A stretch of DNA of 48,799 bases from Methanobrevibacter sp. (GCF_017409525.1 NZ_JAFQSO010000015.1:1-48799); one strand, 5' to 3'. Numbered from the stretch's first letter, positions 26,901 to 35,918 are shown. Notes: generated by a model not told the origin, from the sequence alone. Numbers and translations are program-made.

Positions 26901-29285
26901 ATGATTAATATTTTTAGGAAGTTCAATGAACGCAAGTTCGTTTTCTGAATCGAAAACTATCTGTTTTTCACTGAAAGATTTTAGATTGTCAATAGCTTCG
27001 TTTTTAATATAAATGCAGAAAGGTTCACAAATATTTGAAGGCAAATCATTGAAATTAGAAGATTTCTTAAGCAATGTTGAAATACCTTCAATAGTCAGAT
27101 TATACTCATTGTCTGATTTTGACTTGTCAAAAGGTATTATTCCAGTGAGCAAATTTGAAATCGGAGATACAACATCAATTTCCTTTTTAGAATAAGCTTT
27201 TGTAATTAATCTAGTCAACCAATTATCTGGAACTTTCGTATATGAATTAATTAATACTGCATCATTTAAACAAGAAGAAACAGTTTCTTTAATCATATAT
27301 ATAAAATTATCCTTTTCAAATGTAATCAAATTTAAATCATGGCTTTTAGAAATTTGCTTGAAAAAGCCATCATAATTTCCAACTAAATCATTAAAGATAA
27401 AAAAATTAAATTCGAAATTTTCATGAGTGTTTCTTAAAATCAGCTTGATTGAATCTATGACCTCTGGAGAATAATTGAAAATTGGAATGAAAATTGAAAC
27501 CTTTTGATTTAACTTATTGATGATTGAATCCACTACTGAACCTTCATAATAATTATCCGTAACCCCCCAACTATTAATGTTATACCCATTATTTTCACCT
27601 ATCAGAATATAATGAGTCAAAGGATTCCATGAATTGGAATTATCCAAATATGCATTTTTATAAAATGAATTGGAAAAATTAGGAAATGGCCGTCTGTAAT
27701 TCTCTTTATATCCATATGTTGCATAATGAAGATAAGGATCCATTCCAGCATTTTTTACATCGGGATACATTTCCAAATACAAATCGGGGTCGAATAAATC
27801 TGATTTTTTTAATATTTCAATGTTTTTGGCTTTGTCAGTAGCATGGATTATGGGATATTTAACATCAATATTGCCATATAAGATATAGTGAACGAGAGGA
27901 TTCATATTGAATTTGTCAACGAAAGGATGTCTATTGACATATTCCTTTGTATTGAAAGCATCTGAAGGATTGCAGTATTCATCTGCACCTAAAGTCAAGT
28001 AGTGGTCAATTGGGGAGAACTCAGATTCCTTTACATCAGGATATTTGGAAAGATAGTATTCCTCATCGAACAGTCCTGATCCTTCAATAATATCTTTACT
28101 TGTATCAAGTAAAAACTTATTGAAACTTATATTTTCATCAATATTATTATATTCCTTTACCTTTTGATACAATACTGAATTTTTGTCTCTTTTAAAATTA
28201 TTTAAAAGAATTTCCCAATTATTTGTCATGTTCTCCAGGACATAATTCTTAAAAATATCCTCTCGTGAATTTTTAAGTATTTTTTCCCGAAGCTCTTTGC
28301 TTTCAATTAATCTTTTCATATTTATCTCCCATTCCTCTACTGAATTATTTTTAACAAGTAAACCATTATCGCCATGTGAAATGCATTTGGCATATGGACC
28401 GACATCACTATAGATTCCCGGAACATTTAACGCAGTATATTCCAAATATTTCAATTCACTTTTGCTTTGATTGATATTGTTGTTTTCAACAAGGGGTGCT
28501 ATAGCAATATCCCATCTGATTGCATTTTGAAGCCATTCGACAAAGTCAGGGTAATGCCTTTTGTCAAATGGAACATTAACGCGAGACATCCCCTCAAAGG
28601 ATGAATCTGTTCCGCCAACCATTTCAAAAACTATATTCTTGCTTGAACTTTCCTGAATATTTTTAATAGCTTCTTCAATTAGCTTTAAATCATTTGCATG
28701 AGTGGTTGTGCCCATGTATCCTATCTTGATAGTATCCCCATCATTGATTTCATAATCCTCATCCAAGTTCCAGGAATCAGTCAAAACATTAGGAAGAATC
28801 TCAATGTTGTTATTGAAACCCGAAAGACTGGCCTTTAGGGAATCTGTTGTGACGGTAATGCATGCTGCATTTTCAGCCAGATACCTTACAACGTTGATTT
28901 TCTCTTCATATCTCTTGAAATCGGGCTGGGTAGTGTCAATGTTTACCAAATCATCATCGATTTCATAAATCAATTTGATTCCATAAAGATTGCATTTTTC
29001 AACCAACAGCTTAGAAACGGACATGTCAATGACATCCCTTTGAGCGATGACGATGTCCAGCATCAGATTCTCATTCTGCAAATCTTTTATGAACCTATCC
29101 ACTTCCAAATCATCGATGATGTAGAATTCAAATGAATCATTTTTAAAATTATCAAAAGCAGCCAATAATCTAATATATGTACTTGCAATATACTTGCCTT
29201 TTCCTTTTATGAGCAAACCAACAATTTGTTTTTCTTCACTAGCCTTGTCCAAATCAGAATATCTCTTTAAGTTATGAAATTCCAT
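23949..29285 (-). CDS. 1778-residue mosaic glycosyltransferase with five transferase-like domains
   Basis: The largest protein of the island. Residues 20-365 are a GT-B domain (VIAQRDVID, YEIDDDLVNID, KIGYMGTTTHANDL, KSELKYLEYTALNVPGIYSD). Residues 400-570 hold transferase-associated repeats (LFDEEYYLSKYPDVK, LFDPDLYLEMYPDVK). Residues 595-810 are a GT2-like domain whose metal motif reads INSY (679-682) instead of NSDT, so it looks inactive. Residues 861-1165 resemble a decayed GT4. Residues 1273-1500 are an intact GT2 (VDDGSSDGT, YLDSDNEWD), and residues 1514-1745 another GT2 (IVDNNSG, LLNNDA). GGGGG precedes ATG 29285. The middle third is much more AT-rich than both ends, pointing to recombination. 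It probably builds a repeating or branched glycan; linkages are not predictable. Confidence 0.9.
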   Translation of the reverse strand: MEFHNLKRYSDLDKASEEKQIVGLLIKGKGKYIASTYIRLLAAFDNFKNDSFEFYIIDDLEVDRFIKDLQNENLMLDIVIAQRDVIDMSVSKLLVEKCNLYGIKLIYEIDDDLVNIDTTQPDFKRYEEKINVVRYLAENAACITVTTDSLKASLSGFNNNIEILPNVLTDSWNLDEDYEINDGDTIKIGYMGTTTHANDLKLIEEAIKNIQESSSKNIVFEMVGGTDSSFEGMSRVNVPFDKRHYPDFVEWLQNAIRWDIAIAPLVENNNINQSKSELKYLEYTALNVPGIYSDVGPYAKCISHGDNGLLVKNNSVEEWEINMKRLIESKELREKILKNSREDIFKNYVLENMTNNWEILLNNFKRDKNSVLYQKVKEYNNIDENISFNKFLLDTSKDIIEGSGLFDEEYYLSKYPDVKESEFSPIDHYLTLGADEYCNPSDAFNTKEYVNRHPFVDKFNMNPLVHYILYGNIDVKYPIIHATDKAKNIEILKKSDLFDPDLYLEMYPDVKNAGMDPYLHYATYGYKENYRRPFPNFSNSFYKNAYLDNSNSWNPLTHYILIGENNGYNINSWGVTDNYYEGSVVDSIINKLNQKVSIFIPIFNYSPEVIDSIKLILRNTHENFEFNFFIFNDLVGNYDGFFKQISKSHDLNLITFEKDNFIYMIKETVSSCLNDAVLINSYTKVPDNWLTRLITKAYSKKEIDVVSPISNLLTGIIPFDKSKSDNEYNLTIEGISTLLKKSSNFNDLPSNICEPFCIYIKNEAIDNLKSFSEKQIVFDSENELAFIELPKNINHVIDDSVYVYHMHRSFLDDSNLFSDYGNEFSSKLNAKKFLGSPSIKNIKERFDSALVDKRDVTLSNRVLYVVDEKKVHLLADFLNYYNLKHYDCYFLTSARNTFKLWKDGEVILSWEDINISFNNQFRCEALREIYFNVLSNLNINIIHIDDLKLNSFDLMDVGKLLNCSFVIDGSIDRDDCFNEQSYLIDNGVDFKESHENWNSSFSQLLKLSTVIYPNGESSEGYEKSDESSVAIKTPIFDDKLVDIFDENRSDKIKLLIPEELSDSENDLIRDIKEKDTSDMLKIHFLDSLQDNIGDKIKDIAPDFAVLLNPFPEMFEIIDSCNSNRIPIIVDENSLDDFIEELEFSNYTNFKDSSEVYDYILDLFKPDNYYSLLKSLYYSDIGLKKEIIKYDNDLDVVYLGLGNNNPKMFLEEVHLSDMGQNKAVPFSDFEGFLANSYVSPILYAPFVEEEKRCFAVMDNIAKYLMSNVKDDSKLVSIIMPVYNRVDIVEKAIDSVLNQTYTNFELVIVDDGSSDGTRDLLEDIDDDRIKLIFNESNVGASAARNVALDECSGEYIFYLDSDNEWDSKYLEAMVGAFIELPDANAIYSGQLLYDNIGHPPFAMRFGSLNKSLLKNGNYIDLNCFAHTKRVYDEIGGFDESLYRLVDWDLILRICNNFKVYSVPILLSKYYMSVTDNSISDANARSNEKMLGYKNLTRVIQNDNDFNIDIDYKLDKKVNVIIPSFESLKDLRECINAIRKFDNDKVKIIIVDNNSGKAVRYYLETLKSKGIIELIQNDINYGFTYAVNQGIEISDDDADILLLNNDAILMDNSIEAMQKFAYEHDDCAIVVPQQVLPGGTPTMKQHVPYASEGFDCDVNPSAHHKNIVNMDNFHDGESLELSFAPFFCTYIKREVLDKSFGLDAELGRHYRSDRIFSGYVRHVMNYKIFHVTDAIVYHKLQKSTQSLKKNEESYDNMLFKNKWEDDLAEELGFKCPEWDLE

Positions 29286-29316
29286 TAATTTCCCCCAGCA
29301 TAAACAAATTGTTATC

Positions 29317-30666
29317 CTATCTAATCATGTCCTTGACATAATCTTTAAGTTTCTTATTTTTCAATTGATTGATTTCATTTTCCTGATTGGAATTAATTTC
29401 CTTAAGATCTTCAATATCATGTGCCAATTGAGTTTTTGTTTTAGTTAAAATCACATTTCGATCCATTATTTCATCAAATTGATTATTTAATTGGTCAAAA
29501 TCATTTTTCAAGTTAGAATTTTCATCTTTTAGTTTGGAATTATCTTCTTTTAATTTATTTCCATATATTTCTAATTTTTCATTAATATCTTCCAGATTGG
29601 CAATTTCTTCAGATTGGCTTTTATTTTCATCCCTAATTTTTCTAAGCTCAAAAATCTTTTTTTGACTGTCATCTTTTATGAATGCCAATTCCCTTTCAGA
29701 TTTTGATAGCTTATTTTTAAAAATATTAATCTCTGTAGCAAAATAAATGTAATTGTCCAACAAATTATTGAGAGGAGATTCATTAAAAGAATATTTGATA
29801 TCCAACTCATCACAAAAGCTTAGATTTACAGGCATTTCTTTGAGATTAATCAGACCATCATCTTCATATTTTGAAGGAACCTTATTAAAATCAAGAGAAT
29901 ACAGTTTTGCCAGCTTGGTTACATCTTCAATGGATAGATTCTCATTATTCCTAATTTTATCAAACATTATCTCATAATGAAAACTTGTTCCTTTAACAAC
30001 AGTATTCCTTGAAAGAGTATTTGGATATCCCACCAAGACTTTTGATTTTGTCTGATTGATTGACCTCAACGGATAATGGGCAATGTTCAATCCTGCATCA
30101 ACAACACACTCTATTTTATCCTTAAACTCATCATCGACATCGATGTCATGGTTTCCGATACTGAGCTTTATATCAAACTTATCAACCAATTTTCTAGTGA
30201 CTATTACCTTGCAGTTGGTCTCCAGGTTTTCATCACGGACGTGAGTTATCCTTGAAGGAATAAACTTGATATCTTCATCATCATCTGATGTTGGAACATA
30301 AGTCCTCCATTTAAGCTTCAAATAAGAATCATCAGCGATATCATCAATTAACTCTCTAGGATTGCCTTCATTGCAAACAATAAACTCATCACAGTCAAGA
30401 GGACAAACTATGTCTGCGGAATATTCATTTAAAGCAATGCCCAGCAAATAATTATACTTAATAAACGGCTCGAAGTACCTGTCTTCATCTTCAATAACCA
30501 CAATCGGCAAACTCTCATCTTTCAGCTGGTTTAAAATGTCCAATGTATCATCAGTGCTTCCATTATCCAAAATAATCATCAAATCCACAATATTTGAATG
30601 ATACCTTACAAAAGATTCGATAATGTCCGCTTCATTTTTAATGGTAGTTATTGAAATTATTTTCAT
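29317..30666 (-). CDS. Family 2-type glycosyltransferase with long coiled-coil tail
   Basis: Residues 1-250 are a GT-A domain of the Glyco_tranf_2_4 type: MKIISITTIKNEADIIESFV, then ILDNGSTDDTLDIL and CPLDCDEFIV, where D-C-D-E is the likely metal site. A late NIAHYPLRS supplies a His. Residues about 315-445 are a continuous coiled coil (repeated K-L-K-x-E-N/D-S patterns) ending in KKLKDYVKDMIR, so the protein is probably oligomeric or part of a complex. GAGGAT precedes ATG 30666. It starts the leftward operon with the 1778-residue transferase 31 bases downstream. GC is higher than in the far left of the island. Confidence 0.86.
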   Translation of the reverse strand: MKIISITTIKNEADIIESFVRYHSNIVDLMIILDNGSTDDTLDILNQLKDESLPIVVIEDEDRYFEPFIKYNYLLGIALNEYSADIVCPLDCDEFIVCNEGNPRELIDDIADDSYLKLKWRTYVPTSDDDEDIKFIPSRITHVRDENLETNCKVIVTRKLVDKFDIKLSIGNHDIDVDDEFKDKIECVVDAGLNIAHYPLRSINQTKSKVLVGYPNTLSRNTVVKGTSFHYEIMFDKIRNNENLSIEDVTKLAKLYSLDFNKVPSKYEDDGLINLKEMPVNLSFCDELDIKYSFNESPLNNLLDNYIYFATEINIFKNKLSKSERELAFIKDDSQKKIFELRKIRDENKSQSEEIANLEDINEKLEIYGNKLKEDNSKLKDENSNLKNDFDQLNNQFDEIMDRNVILTKTKTQLAHDIEDLKEINSNQENEINQLKNKKLKDYVKDMIR

Positions 30667-30793
30667 ATTATCCTCAAACCAAGTTATTTTAAAAAATAAA
30701 TCTCGCCCTATTTAAAAGAACTATCAAATTAATAGTATATTTAAATATAATTTATTATAAATTATTATTATACTTTATTGATAGGTTGTGAAT

Positions 30794-31687
30794 ATGGCTT
30801 TAATTGTACTAATCGGAGATATGAAAAGTTACCATTCAAAATTCAATTTGATTGAAAGAGAAGTGGAAAAGGGCAATATTTCAATTGTGGCAACATTATT
30901 ATCTGATGATGTTGACTATGATTATTTAGATGAAAATAATGTTGTCAATTCACTTGATATGCTTAAAGGAATCAATTTTGACTATTTTGTCATATTGGAT
31001 GACAGTAAAATGTGGTTTGACATCATCCCAAATGAATATGGATTTACACAAAAAATAATCCCCGCACGTGTTTTCGAAATTCCCTATTTCGACTTTGCAA
31101 AATACGAACAACTCCTTCAAAATCCTCCAAGCATAATAAGCAGACACTGTTGGGGAGGATTACTATTCAATCAGCTAGGCCTCCAATTCACATCACCTTT
31201 CGTGAATCTATTTTTAATGGATGTGGATTTCAACAAACTGGCAAAAAACTTCACACACTACATGAACCAAGAACTTGTCTTTGACAGGGAAGAATACGAA
31301 CATATACTCAAGAGAAACTATCCTGTTGGTAGATTAGATGATGTCTATATCTATTTCAATCATTATACCAGTTTTGAAGAAGCAAAAAGAAAGTGGGATG
31401 AGAGAAAAGCAAGGATAAACTACAATAATCTCCTATTTGAGACAACAACTGAAGTAAGAGGATATGCAATTGCCTTTGATTCAATACCCCTTCAGCACAA
31501 AATCTGTTTCCATTCAGGCCATATTGACAGCCCAGACGTGATTGATTTCAGCGAATTCATGGTCAACCGTCAGCCGGGCACATTAGGAATGCTTGTAAAC
31601 AACACCGCCAACGGCACGCTCCCCCACTTTGACATACTTGAACTTTTAGTAAATCACAACTACAAACCTAGAATAAAATTCATATAA
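30794..31687 (+). CDS. DUF1919 family protein, polysaccharide biosynthesis related
   Basis: The 297-residue protein has an N-terminal alpha/beta segment (ALIVLIGD ... YFVILDDSKMWFDIIP) and a C-terminal DUF1919 domain from about residue 115. The family hallmarks are SRHCWGGLLFNQLGLQFTSP followed by VNLFL, then YPVGRLDDVYIYFNHYTSFEEAKRKWDERKARIN. DUF1919 proteins lie in exopolysaccharide loci and some are annotated as capsule or exopolysaccharide biosynthesis proteins; the reaction is not established to my knowledge. ATG 30794 is chosen because AGGT at 30783-30786 is seven bases before it; GTG 30788 is too close. A run of TATA-like sequence lies in the 120-base divergent region before it. Confidence 0.85.
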   Translation: MALIVLIGDMKSYHSKFNLIEREVEKGNISIVATLLSDDVDYDYLDENNVVNSLDMLKGINFDYFVILDDSKMWFDIIPNEYGFTQKIIPARVFEIPYFDFAKYEQLLQNPPSIISRHCWGGLLFNQLGLQFTSPFVNLFLMDVDFNKLAKNFTHYMNQELVFDREEYEHILKRNYPVGRLDDVYIYFNHYTSFEEAKRKWDERKARINYNNLLFETTTEVRGYAIAFDSIPLQHKICFHSGHIDSPDVIDFSEFMVNRQPGTLGMLVNNTANGTLPHFDILELLVNHNYKPRIKFI

Positions 31688-31765
31688 ACCCACCATTTAA
31701 TAGAACCCATATGGATTTTTAAATAATGGATGCTTTAAAAGCTTAATTTGCATCAATTTGGAAAA

Positions 31766-31773
31766 TATTTATA
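31766..31773 (+). promoter_or_regulatory. TATA box of the adhesin-like gene at 31821
   Basis: The sequence tatttata lies 48 bases before ATG 31821. It would place the transcript start near 31797, upstream of the ribosome site GGGATG at 31810-31815. A second TATA-like run (31783-31798) is too close to the ribosome site. Confidence 0.45.
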
Positions 31774-31820
31774 CCATAGCGAGTATATACTTTATATTAA
31801 AAAACATGTGGGATGTTAAA

Positions 31821-33674
31821 ATGAAAAAAATTGCAATCATTTGTATTTTACTAACAGCATTTTTATCGATCAGCATTGTCTCTGCTCATGAAAATGCAAC
31901 GGATTCATTGGACAGCCTAAATGCCAATGACATTCAACCAAGAATTGATGATTCCATTGCCAATCAAAATGCAATGGATGGTGAAAATGGCATTTATTCA
32001 CAAAATGAAGATAACACAACAGAAAAAATACAGCCGAACGTTGAGATTTATGCCACCACAGGCTATTATACTGGATTAAGCCTTTATTATGGAAACAAAT
32101 ACACGCTCGAAATCCTAACACCTAAAGATTCTGATGTCGTTCCAACAATAACAATCGATGGTGAAAACTCTACAATAACCAATTACGGCAGTTCAGATTA
32201 CAATAATGAGTTTTATACTGAAGAATTGAAACTAGAACCGGGAATTCATAACATCACTGGCATTTTCGCAGGCGATGATAAATATCTTCCCGAAACAAAA
32301 ACCGTGCAACTTGAAATCAAACCGTGTATTCTCATGCCTATCGAACTGAAGTTCAACGAAACCTTAGAGATAACTTTGCATTTGCCTAATGGCGAAGGCA
32401 ATCTGACAGCATTTATTGACGGCAATTTCATCAACTCAACAAGAATTGTGAACAACGAAGCTGCTATCAGAGTAAATAATTTAACATTGGGAGAACATGA
32501 AATTCATGCCGTTTACACAGGCAATGACTACAATGTGATAAACTCAACTAATTTCATAAATGTAATCCCCGTATTCATTTACCCTTCAAGCGTGATGGAA
32601 CACAACAATGAAACAATCTTTGTTGTGATGAATCCGAACATCAAAGGGAACGTGAGTTTCATCTATGACAAAAAAATTACAAAGCCATTGATTGACGGTA
32701 AAGCGAACTTCACATTATCCAACTTAACCAATAATATAATCGAATCAGGATCAGAGGTATACATGTTTTACCCTGCAGAGTTTCTAATCGTTTACCCTAG
32801 TGAAACCAACAGGACATATACTGAACACTTTTACATTGACGTGACCCCTTATCCTCCAAAAATAATCAACAATACCGATTTCATCATGACCTACGGGGAA
32901 GACAAAACATTTTCGGTTTCAGTGATAGATGAGCATGCAAACCCTCCTAGAGGGAGGACCGATAGGGCATACATATACATTGACGGCATTTACCAATTCT
33001 ACAGGTCACCTGACAACAATGGAACCATTACCTTCAAAGTCAATGAAGTCCCGGGAGAACACAATATAAGCATAACATGCCTTCAAACAACAGAAGCATA
33101 CAAACTTACAGTAAAACCAACAAACACATCAATAGACATCAATTCCATCTCAACAGGATATTACAACAAGCAAATAGAATTCACTGCCCACATTAACCCA
33201 ACAGAAATCACATCAGGAGAACTTGAAATTTACGTGAAAGATTCATTGCTTGGCAAAGCTAAAATCAAAAATGGAACTGCCACATTCAAGTATACTCCGA
33301 ATACAATCGGAACAGTGAAATTCAAAGCAATATATAAAGGAAATGAGTACTGCAATTCCTCATCCAAAGAATTTAAAGTAACCATCAAAAAAGCAACTCC
33401 AATAATAACCTCATCAGCAAAAACATTCAAGGCGTCCGCAAAAACCAAATCATACACAGTTACATTTAAAGCCAATGGAAAAGCAATTGCAAACAAAAAA
33501 CTCACATTAACCGTTAAGGGCAAAACATACACAGCAACAACCAATTCACAGGGAAAAGCCACTTTCAAAATTACAAAATTGACCAAAAAAGGAACACATA
33601 CAGCAACAATTAAATTCCCTGGCAACAGCTACTACAACAAAGCAACAAAAACTGTGAAACTAAAATTCAAATAG
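31821..33674 (+). CDS. Exported adhesin-like protein with Ig-like repeats
   Basis: The 617-residue protein begins with a clear signal peptide (MKKIAIICILLTAFLSISIV, then SA before HEN). A short Asn/Asp-rich region leads to several Ig-like beta-sandwich domains, each closing with a phrase such as GIHNITGIFAGDDKYLP, GEHEIHAVYTGNDY or GTVKFKAIYKGNEY. Residues about 530-617 form the C-terminal Lys/Thr-rich domain common in Methanobrevibacter adhesin-like proteins (SAKTKSYTVTFKANGKAI, TATTNSQGKATFKI, GTHTATIKFPGNSYY). No C-terminal membrane helix or sorting motif is seen; attachment to pseudomurein is likely through these domains. Start 31821 is favoured by the signal peptide and GGGATG; an in-frame ATG at 31758 lies upstream of the likely transcript start. 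Confidence 0.9.
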   Translation: MKKIAIICILLTAFLSISIVSAHENATDSLDSLNANDIQPRIDDSIANQNAMDGENGIYSQNEDNTTEKIQPNVEIYATTGYYTGLSLYYGNKYTLEILTPKDSDVVPTITIDGENSTITNYGSSDYNNEFYTEELKLEPGIHNITGIFAGDDKYLPETKTVQLEIKPCILMPIELKFNETLEITLHLPNGEGNLTAFIDGNFINSTRIVNNEAAIRVNNLTLGEHEIHAVYTGNDYNVINSTNFINVIPVFIYPSSVMEHNNETIFVVMNPNIKGNVSFIYDKKITKPLIDGKANFTLSNLTNNIIESGSEVYMFYPAEFLIVYPSETNRTYTEHFYIDVTPYPPKIINNTDFIMTYGEDKTFSVSVIDEHANPPRGRTDRAYIYIDGIYQFYRSPDNNGTITFKVNEVPGEHNISITCLQTTEAYKLTVKPTNTSIDINSISTGYYNKQIEFTAHINPTEITSGELEIYVKDSLLGKAKIKNGTATFKYTPNTIGTVKFKAIYKGNEYCNSSSKEFKVTIKKATPIITSSAKTFKASAKTKSYTVTFKANGKAIANKKLTLTVKGKTYTATTNSQGKATFKITKLTKKGTHTATIKFPGNSYYNKATKTVKLKFK

Positions 33675-33717
33675 AGATTAAAATCTCTATTACTTCTTCT
33701 TTTTTTAAAATCTTTAA
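33671..33717 (+). terminator. Hairpin terminator of the adhesin-like gene
   Basis: A perfect 9-bp inverted repeat (atagagatt / aatctctat, 33671-33690) overlaps the stop codon. It is followed by a T-rich tract up to about 33717. Confidence 0.75.
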
Positions 33718-33763
33718 AACACTTTAATAAATAATTAATATAACCTTATCCATAATTAATAAT

Positions 33764-35227
33764 ATGAAATTTGACAATACCCGAAAAAATCTTTTTGGAC
33801 AAATTTTTCTTATTTTAAGCATTCTGATTTTAGCGTATATGCTCATAAGTCCCCTAAACCACATCATCACAAGCATTGGAGAGTATTTCACAATAACAAC
33901 TGTAAATTTCCCAATAACAGACATACTTACAATCAGCAAGGGTGAGTTCAACCCTCCCCTATACTATCTGCTCGCCAAACTTGCAACAAAGTTTTTGGGA
34001 AACTCAGTAGCACTCCTGAAAATACTTTCAGTCATACCATATGCCATAATCATACTTGTCTCAACAATTAAAATAAGAAAGGACTATGGCTGGCTAACAG
34101 CAGGCATCTTTGCCTTGTCAATGGGTGTCATGAGTGAGTTTTTCACTTATTTCCTAATGGCAAGGATGTTCAGTTGGGCAGTGCTATTTACAGTCCTGGC
34201 ATTCGTATTCCTCAGAGACATCATGACCAACGACAACAAGATATCATGGATTCTGTTTACCGTTTTCTCAATCCTTGCGGCATACACACATTACTTTGCA
34301 GGATTGACCGTTGCAGTCATCTACCTGTTCCTGCTCATTTATATCCTTAAAAACAATAGGGAAAAAATCAAATTCTGGGCAGCATCAGCAGTTGTCGCAA
34401 TAATCCTATACGTTCCATGGATCTTAACACTGCTAAACCAAATACAGGCGCTTGAGCCTTCACTGATGCCTAAAGTCAATCTGGACTTGATAATGACTTC
34501 ATTGGGATATTTCATAACCGCAAACGGCATCGTATTCGGCGTTGGAACAATCCTGATTCTGATAGCTCTTGGAATAATCTATTTCACACAAAAGCGCAAC
34601 ATTGATGATGAAGACCAATTCTATATCATAACAGGCATAGGAGCATTCCTTGCAATATTAATAATTGGAATTGCAATCTCAGCCATCTACAAGCCGGTTC
34701 TGATGCCAAGCTGCATGATTTTTGCATCAGCCACACTATGGGTTGCAGTCTCCATACTAATCGGCAAAATCACTAGCAGAAGACTGTTTTTAATCTCATT
34801 TGCATTGATTGTACTGGTTCTGATATCAGGCGTTGCAACAGCGATTTCAACAAACAACACCCTATACAATGAAAACATTGCAAATAACGAAGCATTGGCA
34901 CAGATTACACAGGATGACGATTCCATCGTGATACTTACCAATCCTAGAGTCATGGCATACTTTTTGGGAAGCATGAACAACACTGATGTGTACTGCATAA
35001 ACCAAAGCCATGTCTATGGAGACCCAATTGACAGGGTGCATGCGATATATGACTTCAATGACATTACCGAGGCGGAACTGAGCGGATTTGTCGCAAACAA
35101 CACCGACAAGAACATCTACATAATTACATTCGGACAGTTCAACCTGAACAACTACACAAAAGAAGTGGTGTTTGACGACAGCGGCTATCAAATCATAAAA
35201 ATTAACATAACGGCACCTGCCGTTTAA
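33764..35227 (+). CDS. Multispanning GT-C/PMT-like membrane glycosyltransferase, probable
   Basis: The 487-residue protein has about eleven hydrophobic helices, starting with FGQIFLILSILILAYMLISP. The first outer loop contains SKGEFNPPLYYLLAKLATKF, the acidic-residue-plus-proline pattern of GT-C transferases (PMT/ArnT-like) that use lipid-linked sugars. AAYTHYFAGL and a C-terminal extracytoplasmic domain (IVILTNPRVMAYFLGSMN) also fit that class. It would act at the outer face of the membrane. No ribosome site is visible; a TATA-like attaatataa (33733-33742) lies about 22 bases before the ATG, so the message is probably leaderless. The family assignment is moderate; the sugar and acceptor are unknown. 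Confidence 0.8.
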   Translation: MKFDNTRKNLFGQIFLILSILILAYMLISPLNHIITSIGEYFTITTVNFPITDILTISKGEFNPPLYYLLAKLATKFLGNSVALLKILSVIPYAIIILVSTIKIRKDYGWLTAGIFALSMGVMSEFFTYFLMARMFSWAVLFTVLAFVFLRDIMTNDNKISWILFTVFSILAAYTHYFAGLTVAVIYLFLLIYILKNNREKIKFWAASAVVAIILYVPWILTLLNQIQALEPSLMPKVNLDLIMTSLGYFITANGIVFGVGTILILIALGIIYFTQKRNIDDEDQFYIITGIGAFLAILIIGIAISAIYKPVLMPSCMIFASATLWVAVSILIGKITSRRLFLISFALIVLVLISGVATAISTNNTLYNENIANNEALAQITQDDDSIVILTNPRVMAYFLGSMNNTDVYCINQSHVYGDPIDRVHAIYDFNDITEAELSGFVANNTDKNIYIITFGQFNLNNYTKEVVFDDSGYQIIKINITAPAV

Positions 35228-35262
35228 GGATTTAAAAAATCCTTACAATTTTTCTTTTTTTT
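35225..35262. terminator. Bidirectional terminator between converging genes
   Basis: An 8-bp perfect inverted repeat (taaggatt / aatcctta, 35225-35245) is followed by a T-run to about 35262 on the plus strand. A-runs in the loop and flank would also serve the minus-strand gene ending at 35261 only partly, so its main role is for the rightward gene. Confidence 0.65.
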
Positions 35263-35746
35263 AATATTCATACCATGCAATCCTGAATCCTTCACGTTCA
35301 AGGAAATCTGGAGAAAAAGCATTTTCAGACAAGATTGCATCGACAGCATTGCGTTTCAAAAGACAGAACTCGTTTTCAAAAAAATCCTTATGGGAAACCT
35401 TGCTTTTAAGGCCAGCAAACCTATTTCCCTTAACCTTTCTGGTCATTGCAGCATCAAAGTCCCTGTCCACCTCATCTATAAGCCCAATCATGGTGGGGAT
35501 GAAACGAAGAGAATCAATTAGATTAACATCAATGAAACATACCAAATCGCCTGAAGCATTCCTCAATCCATCGAAAATAGCATCCTTTTCCGTCGTGACG
35601 ACGACATTTTCATAATCAAGGTCGCCTCCACCAACTAAAACAACCTCATATTCGTAATTTCTCAAGGTTTCGCGAAGATTCAGGAGAAAATCGTCAACCA
35701 TATTCCTGCGGTTGAAACATCTCACTACAATGCTTAAATTTTGCAT
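35261..35746 (-). CDS. Minimal GT2-like protein lacking the metal-binding motif
   Basis: The 161-residue protein starts MQNLSIVVRCFNRRNMVDDFLLNL, like a GT2 N-terminus, and continues with YEVVLVGGG in place of the VDDGS motif. GLRNASGDLVCFIDVNLIDS follows, where an active enzyme would have D-x-D. It ends at about the length of a bare nucleotide-binding half. It is therefore probably non-catalytic, or a very divergent transferase. ATG 35746 is preferred: a TATA-like element (cttatatg on the minus strand, about 35771-35778) lies some 24 bases upstream and there is no ribosome site, as for leaderless genes. ATG 35767 would be too close to it. It is divergent from the membrane protein at 35919. 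Confidence 0.65.
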   Translation of the reverse strand: MQNLSIVVRCFNRRNMVDDFLLNLRETLRNYEYEVVLVGGGDLDYENVVVTTEKDAIFDGLRNASGDLVCFIDVNLIDSLRFIPTMIGLIDEVDRDFDAAMTRKVKGNRFAGLKSKVSHKDFFENEFCLLKRNAVDAILSENAFSPDFLEREGFRIAWYEY

Positions 35747-35886
35747 AATTAAATATAATTCATGCAAGCATATAAGTTTTACTTGAAAAAAATATCAAAT
35801 GTTATTAAGTTATTAATAAATAAAGCATTTTTTGAACATAAACTATACAGAATACCAAACCTGCCACACCCCAGACAAATGAAACC

Positions 35887-35896
35887 TATTATATAG
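35887..35896 (+). promoter_or_regulatory. TATA box implying a leaderless transcript for the gene at 35919
   Basis: The sequence tattatatag ends 22 bases before ATG 35919. No purine-rich ribosome site lies between them. This spacing places the transcript start at or next to the ATG. Confidence 0.6.
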
Positions 35897-35918
35897 TTTG
35901 AAAACATAAGATAATAAC

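Noticed and set aside
35768-35918. Reading of the divergent region as a small RNA or coding remnant
   Set aside because: Only short frames without start signals are present and the region is explained by two facing promoters.
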